Source of the DNA: Betaproteobacteria bacterium | Lineage (GTDB): Bacteria; Pseudomonadota; Gammaproteobacteria; Burkholderiales; Thiobacteraceae | Direction: 5' to 3' | Length of the DNA stretch: 39,101 nucleotides | NCBI GenBank assembly: GCA_025361165.1 | Contig: JANYAU010000094.1 | Span: 1 to 39,101 of the forward strand | Shown here: positions 34,381 through 39,101 of the stretch, in pieces | Layout of the letters: each line of letters opens with the position of its first letter | Position numbering within the stretch: position 1 is the first letter of the stretch | Position numbers and translations under genes: made by a program | Notes under the pieces: model-generated | Told to the model about the DNA's origin: nothing | The model's input: only the letters and a program-made list of their open reading frames with translations | The model's database searches: none

Positions 34381-35304
34381 TTGAAAAATCTTATGTTTGC
34401 GACGCTAGGGGTGTTCATCGCGGTGCAGGTACAGGCCACTCCCTTACCTGCGCCCAAAGTACAAAAAATCAACGATCGGGTGTATGCCTTGCTTGGGCCG
34501 CGTGGCATGCCCAACAAACAAAATCAAGGCTACATGGTGAACAGCACCGTGATCATCGGCGACAAAGGTGTGATCTTGGTGGACACCGGCTTCAACGATG
34601 AAATCGGTAAGCACTTGGCCAAGGCCGTCGCCAAGCTCACCTCCAAGCCGGTCACGCACATCATCAATACGCATCATCATGGCGATCACACGCTGGGTAA
34701 TATTGCCTTCAAAGGCGCGGAAATTATTAGCACACAGCAATGCAAAGCGCTGGTGGAAAAGACCGGTTATGAATATATCAATATCGTGCAAAATCTGACC
34801 GGCCAAAAATTTCCCAACACCAAGCCGGTGCCCGCGACCGTGACAGTGGCGCAGGAGACGCGTACCGAACGCGTGATCGACGGCGTTAAAGTCGTGCTCT
34901 GGGCGCCAAAGGGATCGCATACGCCGGGCGATCTCATGGTCTATTTGCCCGACGACAAAGTGCTGATCGCGGGTGACATTTTGGTGAATGAAACAGTGCC
35001 GAATTTCCAGGATGCATCGGTAAAAACGTGGATCAATACCTTGGAAGTAATTCAGAAAATAGACGCTAAGGCTATCGTGCCCGGTCACGGTCCGCTCATG
35101 ACTAAGGCCGATGTTGCCGCCATGCATAAGCGCATGGCAATGTTGTATGCCGGCGTAGAAGCGGGCTACAAAAAAGGTTTAAGCGATGCGGAGATTCGCA
35201 AGACCTTGGATTTGTCGGCATGGAAGAAAATGAGCAGTTTCGACGAAAACATGGGTGCCGACATCAATCGCACCTATTTGGAAGTCGAATCCGCGAATTT
35301 TTAA
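34381..35304 (+). CDS. Exported MBL-fold metallo-hydrolase
   Basis: This 307-residue protein uses a TTG start supported by AAAGGAGG 6 bases upstream. A signal peptide (cleavage after A19 in V-Q-A) sends it to the periplasm. Zinc motif is H98-H-H100-G-D102-H103, with later ligands in G-S-H-T-P-G-D, A-G-D-I-L-V and P-G-H-G-P. It belongs to the glyoxalase-II/SoxH-like group of exported metallo-beta-lactamase-fold proteins, some of which occur near quinoprotein or sulfur oxidation genes; no such genes lie nearby here. Beta-lactamase activity is not implied. It overlaps the convergent diiron gene by 4 bases. Confidence 0.88.
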   Translation: MKNLMFATLGVFIAVQVQATPLPAPKVQKINDRVYALLGPRGMPNKQNQGYMVNSTVIIGDKGVILVDTGFNDEIGKHLAKAVAKLTSKPVTHIINTHHHGDHTLGNIAFKGAEIISTQQCKALVEKTGYEYINIVQNLTGQKFPNTKPVPATVTVAQETRTERVIDGVKVVLWAPKGSHTPGDLMVYLPDDKVLIAGDILVNETVPNFQDASVKTWINTLEVIQKIDAKAIVPGHGPLMTKADVAAMHKRMAMLYAGVEAGYKKGLSDAEIRKTLDLSAWKKMSSFDENMGADINRTYLEVESANF

Positions 35305-36167
35305 AACTCGGGTGCAGCAATGGCAAATCCGTGCCGGGCGAGTAAATTTAGGGTAGGGTGGATATTTTGTGTAACGAATTCGATGCGTGCCAAGCTGTTG
35401 CGCGCGGATGCGCGCCATTCGTGCCCAGGCCTTAAACCCGCTAGTTCGTAAACTTCCGCACGCGGCAAATAAAAAGTGCGGACAAATTGCGCGACCAAAG
35501 TTCGCACCAGCGGCGTGAGTAATGTGCGGGCGAGGGCGGAAGTGTGCGCCAAACGCCGTTCCAATGCGTTGCGCGCGCGGGCAATGTGGCGCGCCTCGTC
35601 GATAATGTGCAGCCGACACATTGCTTTTATTAGCGGATTGATCGCATCGTCGTGCGTGCGCACAAAACGGTTTAGCCGATCGGGTATTTCTTCTCCGATC
35701 ACTACCGCCAACCAAAATAGCGTCGATTCTGCCGGGGCATGGCGCCCCAAATAATCCGTCAGCCACGGACGGCGAAAACTTCCGGCGGGCAACTGCAGCC
35801 CGCTTTCCGCCAGTAATTTTAGAAACATCAGGCTGTGTCCCGCTTCCTCGCGAATTTCGTGCAAGTCATACGCGTATTCTTCGTATGATCTGGCTTGCGA
35901 CGGCGAATGATTGAGCCGGGCGATGAATATCCCTTCCAGCCACAAGCCAGCTTGAATGAAATTCATAAATTCGTATTGTGATAAGCGCCGCTGTATCGCT
36001 TGCGGTTGGCGTGTGAACGCAGGCAGCCCAGCGAGCGAAAGCGCGGAAGGGGGTAGCCAGAAATCATCCAGACTAAGCGCGCCCCATGGCAACTGCGTCA
36101 ACGGGTCGCGATATGGCTGACTGTTGACGCTGAGGTGATGGAGTAAGGGTGAATCGAGGTTAGGCAT
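35301..36167 (-). CDS. AurF-like diiron oxygenase family protein
   Basis: This is a 288-residue helical protein with the ferritin-like diiron ligand pattern: E78, E108-A-G-H111, E159 or E160 in V-I-G-E-E-I, H187 and E191-A-R-H194. This matches the p-aminobenzoate N-oxygenase (AurF) family, which oxidises aryl amines. Here the substrate is unknown and there is no biosynthetic cluster. The start at 36167 has AGGA 8 bases upstream; a TTG at 36185 is the alternative. No signal peptide is present. It is the convergent neighbour of the exported MBL protein. Confidence 0.82.
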   Translation of the reverse strand: MPNLDSPLLHHLSVNSQPYRDPLTQLPWGALSLDDFWLPPSALSLAGLPAFTRQPQAIQRRLSQYEFMNFIQAGLWLEGIFIARLNHSPSQARSYEEYAYDLHEIREEAGHSLMFLKLLAESGLQLPAGSFRRPWLTDYLGRHAPAESTLFWLAVVIGEEIPDRLNRFVRTHDDAINPLIKAMCRLHIIDEARHIARARNALERRLAHTSALARTLLTPLVRTLVAQFVRTFYLPRAEVYELAGLRPGHEWRASARNSLARIEFVTQNIHPTLNLLARHGFAIAAPEF

Positions 36168-36222
36168 GGGCGTTTTCCTGGCCAAATTCTATCATGCGAT
36201 CAATGAACTAGCGCAGCCGAGG

Positions 36223-36251
36223 TTGCCCGGAAAGGCGTAATCGTTTATCCT
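36223..36251 (+). promoter_or_regulatory. Promoter of tRNA-Ser
   Basis: TTGCCC (36223-36228) and TATCCT (36246-36251) are spaced by 17 bases, each matching 4 of 6 consensus positions. The mature tRNA begins 13 bases after the -10. The base run TGCCGGC just after the -10 is GC-rich, as in stringently controlled stable-RNA promoters (inference). Confidence 0.5.
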
Positions 36252-36263
36252 TGCCGGCTTTTC

Positions 36264-36354
36264 GGAGAGGTGGATGAGCGGTTTAAGTCGCACGCCTGGA
36301 AAGCGTGTTTAGGATAATATCCTAACGCGGGTTCGAATCCCGCCCTCTCCGCCA
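36264..36354 (+). tRNA. tRNA-Ser (anticodon GGA)
   Basis: This is a 91-base tRNA with 3' CCA encoded. Acceptor GGAGAGG pairs with CCTCTCC. The anticodon stem CACGC/GCGTG holds loop CTGGAAA with anticodon GGA at 36298-36300, reading UCC and UCU. The long variable arm (stem AGGATA-type, 36311-36323) is the class II feature of serine tRNAs. The T-loop GGTTCGAATCC is normal. The last four bases (GCCA) also form the foot of the downstream terminator stem. Confidence 0.97.
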
Positions 36355-36404
36355 AACAAGAAAGCCGGCCCATGTGGCCGGCTTTCTTGTTTGGCGAGTT
36401 TTTT
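36351..36404 (+). terminator. Perfect 20-bp intrinsic terminator fused to the tRNA-Ser 3' end
   Basis: The left arm (36351-36370, from the tRNA discriminator G and CCA onward) and right arm (36376-36395) are perfectly complementary over 20 bases with loop CATGT. GAG and a six-T run at 36399-36404 follow. Sixteen bases of the right arm and tail match the lipoprotein terminator at 5106-5137. Confidence 0.9.
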
Positions 36405-36411
36405 CAGCGCA

Positions 36412-36783
36412 TCATTTCTCCGAATCTCTGGATCCTGATGAAGCATTCTGGCTAGCGGTTTCGTTTTCAAGCGCCTGCATGCGCTTTTCAGTCAGGGCGA
36501 TGAAACGGGGAGTCGGTCCCACGTCCTCGTAGATTGGATCACCCTGGTCATCCTCAGCGATCACCTGGCTTCCTGGGACATAGTGCATCGCTTGTTCCAA
36601 CTCGTCGAGAGCCGCACTTAACAGTTCGGAAATGATTTCCGTTTCGCTGCGAATCGGATACATCTCGGCCAGCGCGGCAATCCTCGCGGCGTCGCGCAGC
36701 GGTAGGCGAACGCAGTACTCGCGGACAGTGAGCGCGCCGCTTGAAGAGGTTTCCCAATGTTGCACCAAGTCCGAAATTTTCAT
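36412..36783 (-). CDS. Small conserved protein, sometimes labelled 'type 1 pili tip component'
   Basis: This 123-residue cytoplasmic protein starts M-K-I-S-D-L-V-Q-H-W-E at 36783; GGAG lies about 9 bases upstream, so this is favoured over 36798. The core R-L-P-L-R-D-A-A-R-I-A-A-L-A-E-M-Y-P and S-E-T-E-I-I-S-E-L-L-S-A-A-L-D-E-L-E looks like a ribbon-helix-helix-type helical pair. Next comes the motif V-I-A-E-D-D-Q-G-D-P-I-Y-E-D-V-G-P-T-P-R-F. From memory the family is common in Pseudomonas and relatives under the pili label, which rests on little; no signal peptide supports a pilus location here. Function is unknown. Confidence 0.65.
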   Translation of the reverse strand: MKISDLVQHWETSSSGALTVREYCVRLPLRDAARIAALAEMYPIRSETEIISELLSAALDELEQAMHYVPGSQVIAEDDQGDPIYEDVGPTPRFIALTEKRMQALENETASQNASSGSRDSEK

Positions 36784-36847
36784 TGCCTGTCTCCGCAAAC
36801 GCCATCGCCATTATCAATGATGAGTATAGTTGCCGCGCCAGCACCAA

Positions 36848-37456
36848 TCAATATGGCAGAGCCGGGGGTTCCGTCACGCGGGCTATACGCAGCATAGTCC
36901 AGCGTACTAGCATGACGAGAACCAAGCTAGACAAGAATCCCGCTATCACATCTGCCGGAAAATGCGCGCCCAGGCTTACGCGCGAAATACCTACCCATAA
37001 CACGAATGCCATACCCACCAGCCGTTTCCAGCCCTTTAACAGCGGCCATAGGCTGGCCACGATGAGCATGGCAAAAGAGCTATGCCCGCTCGGCAGGCTG
37101 TGATGATATTCGGGCGTGCCCACAATATGTACCGTTCCTAAAGGCAACGCGAGCGGGGGGCGCGGAAAATCCAAGAGCGGTTTTAACCAGCCTAACAACC
37201 ATCCATCCAACACATAAGCCACGCTGAACACCGCCAGCACGGCGAACCAGCGCAGCAGCGTATCTCGGTCAGTATTGCGGCTGCAAACGATTAATCCAAC
37301 AGTAGCGACGAGCGCGAGATAAAGAGGAAAATTCGCATGGCCGCCCAGCGCGGTGCCAGCCAGCATGAAGCGATCGAGAAGATCGCCGCGTACATTGTTA
37401 ATGGCATGGAAGAGCCAAACGTTGGCGCCACCCCAGTCGTAGAAAGTCTCTTTCAT
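36848..37456 (-). CDS. PAP2-family membrane phosphatase
   Basis: This is a 202-residue membrane protein with about five or six hydrophobic segments. The three PAP2 motifs are present: K92-x6-R99-P100, P122-S-G-H125, and S158-R159-x5-H165-x3-D169. The histidines form the phosphohistidine catalytic pair facing the periplasm. The family removes phosphate from lipids such as phosphatidic acid, undecaprenyl diphosphate or lipid A; the substrate is not decided by sequence. It follows the DUF4337 gene by 9 bases on the same strand, so they are probably co-transcribed. The ribosome site is weak. Confidence 0.88.
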   Translation of the reverse strand: MKETFYDWGGANVWLFHAINNVRGDLLDRFMLAGTALGGHANFPLYLALVATVGLIVCSRNTDRDTLLRWFAVLAVFSVAYVLDGWLLGWLKPLLDFPRPPLALPLGTVHIVGTPEYHHSLPSGHSSFAMLIVASLWPLLKGWKRLVGMAFVLWVGISRVSLGAHFPADVIAGFLSSLVLVMLVRWTMLRIARVTEPPALPY

Positions 37457-37465
37457 AAAATCTGA

Positions 37466-38035
37466 CTAGCTGAGCCAAGCCATTGCCGCCAAACTGATAC
37501 CACCCGCGGCCGCTACTGCAGCTAAGGAAAAGAGCCAGCGCTTACGCGTCAGCGCGGTGATCGACGCCAAAGAGATAGCGATTTGGATCAGCGTCATGCC
37601 TTGCGCCAGGCGATGGTGCGGATGCAGCAATTGCTCGCTGTGCGTATTTGCCTGATTCGATTCTTCCTCCAACATCTCGGCTTTTTGTTTGATGGCTTTT
37701 TTTTCTTGATCGTACTTCTCGATCTGCTTGCGGTAGAAGTCGCGTTTATCCCCAGGGGCGATATCCGCCGCCAACTCCATCAGGTGGCCCTTACTGCTCT
37801 TAGCCTGATAGAAATTCCATTGATCGGAGGCCTGCGTCCTTTTGAGCACGGCTTCGTTTTTGAAAAGCATGGATTCATTTTGGGTTGAGCCGCCTTGATA
37901 ACTGACGATTGCGCCGATGGTGGACAAGATCGCCGTAAATATCGCCACGTACTGTGCAAGCCCTTCTCCGCGGTGTGCTGCATGTTCTACTTCGTGCTCA
38001 TCCGCGCCGTGAACGTGAAAGCCATCTTCGGACAT
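37466..38035 (-). CDS. DUF4337 membrane protein
   Basis: This 189-residue protein starts at M-S-E-D-G-F-H-V-H-G; a perfect AAGGAG 5 bases before this ATG decides against the longer frame to 38113. The His/Glu-rich N-terminus (1-25) may bind metal. A membrane segment lies at ~28-46, a charged helical middle (60-135, with N-E-S-M-L-F-K-N-E-A and W-N-F-Y-Q-A-K-S) follows, and two membrane segments lie at ~146-163 and 168-188. This is the DUF4337 layout. Function is unknown. It is the first gene of a two-gene unit with the PAP2 phosphatase. Confidence 0.82.
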   Translation of the reverse strand: MSEDGFHVHGADEHEVEHAAHRGEGLAQYVAIFTAILSTIGAIVSYQGGSTQNESMLFKNEAVLKRTQASDQWNFYQAKSSKGHLMELAADIAPGDKRDFYRKQIEKYDQEKKAIKQKAEMLEEESNQANTHSEQLLHPHHRLAQGMTLIQIAISLASITALTRKRWLFSLAAVAAAGGISLAAMAWLS

Positions 38036-38205
38036 GAAATCTCCTTGACTATGAATCGTAGTAAAGCGTGCATTATCTTTTAGTAAGAGCAGATTTACCA
38101 GCCAACCACACATTGGCTCCCAAAAAACAACTAGTGCTCGATCCCGCCTATCAGATCAAGTGATTTAGTCTAATATGGCGCTTAGTTGACGTTGCCATTG
38201 CCATA

Positions 38206-39048
38206 GTGAGACCCCTAGTGGATGCCATACCCGAAATAAAGCCTGGCCAATCGATAGCGCTGTTGAAGGAACTGCACATCCTCACGCGCGATGGCAAAAT
38301 GAATCAAGATAGCCGCCGCAAGCTCAAGCAGGTTTATCACCTCTATCACTTCATCGAACCGCTCTTGAAAGAAGTGCAACAAGACCATCCCGGCATTCAG
38401 TTAGTCGATCATGGGGCGGGCAAATCCTATTTGGGTTTCCTTTTATATGATTTGTTTTTCAAAACGTTGAACAATACATCGCATATTTACGGCATTGAGA
38501 CACGGGATGAATTGGTCAAAAAATCGCAGTCGCTCGCCGAGAGCTTGGGTTTTCTCGGCATGACATTCTTGAATTTGTCGGTAGCAGCCTCGATGGAATC
38601 CGAGCATTTACCGGAGAAAGTCGACGTGGTGACTGCGTTGCATGCCTGCAATACCGCCACCGATGATGCGATTCATTTCGCGCTAAAAAAACAGGCGCAA
38701 TTCATCGTGCTGGTACCCTGCTGCCAAGCCGAAGTAGCGGCGGTGCTGAATAAAAATAAGGGTAAAGCGCTGGCCAAAAGTGCGCTGACCGAGCTTTGGC
38801 GTCACCCGCTGCATACCCGCGAATTCGGTAGTTTAGTCACGAATGTGCTGCGCTGCTTACAGCTTGAGGCGCATGGCTACCAAGTCAGCGTGACCGAGCT
38901 GGTGGGCTGGGAGCATTCGATGAAAAACGAACTGATCATCGCCAGCTATAAAAATCTGCCGCGCAAACGTCCGGCCGAACGTTTGAACGAAGTGCTGCAA
39001 ACGTTGGGGCTGGAAGAAATGAGCCAGCGATTTTTTACCTCGCCGTAA
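38206..39048 (+). CDS. Class I SAM-dependent methyltransferase (Methyltransf_32-like)
   Basis: This 280-residue protein uses a GTG start. The SAM-binding motif I is V-D68-H-G70-A-G-K-S-Y-L; a later acidic residue in I-E-T-R binds ribose. The T-A-L-H-A-C-N-T-A-T-D-D-A-I and V-P-C-C-Q segments are signatures of the methyltransferase group related to human GSTCD/METTL25-type proteins (Methyltransf_32). An N-terminal helical region R-R-K-L-K-Q-V-Y-H-L-Y-H-F-I fits RNA or tRNA binding, but the substrate is unknown. It stands alone after a 170-base gap from the divergent DUF4337 gene. Confidence 0.82.
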   Translation: MRPLVDAIPEIKPGQSIALLKELHILTRDGKMNQDSRRKLKQVYHLYHFIEPLLKEVQQDHPGIQLVDHGAGKSYLGFLLYDLFFKTLNNTSHIYGIETRDELVKKSQSLAESLGFLGMTFLNLSVAASMESEHLPEKVDVVTALHACNTATDDAIHFALKKQAQFIVLVPCCQAEVAAVLNKNKGKALAKSALTELWRHPLHTREFGSLVTNVLRCLQLEAHGYQVSVTELVGWEHSMKNELIIASYKNLPRKRPAERLNEVLQTLGLEEMSQRFFTSP

Positions 39049-39062
39049 GACTATCAAGTAGC

Positions 39063-39080
39063 GCAGGCGCCCTCGCCTGC
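39063..39080. repeat. GC-rich hairpin after the methyltransferase gene, possible dispersed element
   Basis: GCAGGCG (39063-39069) and CGCCTGC (39074-39080) form a 7-bp perfect stem with loop CCCT, preceded by AGTAGC. There is no T-run, so it is not a standard terminator. Such palindromes are often dispersed REP-like units, but only this one is seen in the window, which ends 21 bases later. Confidence 0.35.
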
Positions 39081-39101
39081 ACCAGCCAACCTATTTGCAG
39101 G

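Noticed and set aside
36264-36404. tRNA-Ser as an integration site of a mobile element
   Set aside because: No integrase, direct repeat of the tRNA end or foreign-looking block follows; the downstream repeat is an inverted terminator arm.

Overview
The window looks like chromosomal DNA of a betaproteobacterium, probably from the Gallionellales/Nitrosomonadales/Rhodocyclales side. This is inferred from the gene set (dapA-bamC-metallo-hydrolase, DUF1631, GreB, MnmH, FliR, divergent tesA/ybbA-ybbP) and a moderately high GC content; no rRNA or marker gene allows a firmer call. There is no integrase, transposase, prophage or CRISPR array. Most genes are housekeeping, packed tightly on both strands.

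Layout. 1-723: the end of fliR, convergent with a zinc-ribbon Nudix hydrolase. 884-3292: a MoxR ATPase / VWA (DUF2201) pair in which the ATPase frame carries an in-frame TAA just after Walker A. 3321-5137: a PhnD-like membrane sensor with no output domain, then an Ala/Pro-repeat lipoprotein with its own promoter and terminator. 5158-8378 (minus): dapA-bamC-MBL hydrolase and a small acidic protein. 8536-13909: a PA0069-type radical SAM protein, serB and mfd. 14025-15140: a degenerate HD-GYP protein. 15177-18945: a phosphoribosyltransferase convergent with a four-gene, fully overlapping minus-strand operon, amrB-amrA-amrS-alpha/beta hydrolase (the AmmeMemoRadiSam system, function unknown). 19049-20773: ispD-ispF-thpR. 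20770-22604 (minus): host-attachment protein, mnmH and a previously uncalled 50-residue Arg-rich ORF. 22746-25151: response regulator, histidine kinase and a DUF2007 zinc-ribbon protein. 25162-28935: tesA divergent from ybbA-ybbP, their start codons overlapping. 29082-31761: a cyclic-di-GMP-I (GEMM) riboswitch in front of a DUF1631 gene. 31795-33187 (minus): a small unknown protein, greB and a protein with a DRR-repeat tail. 33419-36167: fructosamine-kinase-like protein, exported metallo-beta-lactamase-fold hydrolase and AurF-like diiron protein. 36223-36404: tRNA-Ser(GGA) with promoter and a 20-bp terminator stem. 36412-39048: a conserved small protein, PAP2 phosphatase, DUF4337 membrane protein and a methyltransferase.

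The strongest points for follow-up are: (1) the c-di-GMP riboswitch controlling a DUF1631 protein of unknown function; (2) the translationally coupled AmmeMemoRadiSam operon extended by an alpha/beta hydrolase and facing a phosphoribosyltransferase; (3) the nonsense codon in the MoxR gene; (4) two Arg-pair-repeat proteins, one of them a missed small gene; (5) four convergent gene pairs whose stop codons share a four-base YTAR overlap. All functions come from reading motifs by eye; no database search was run.
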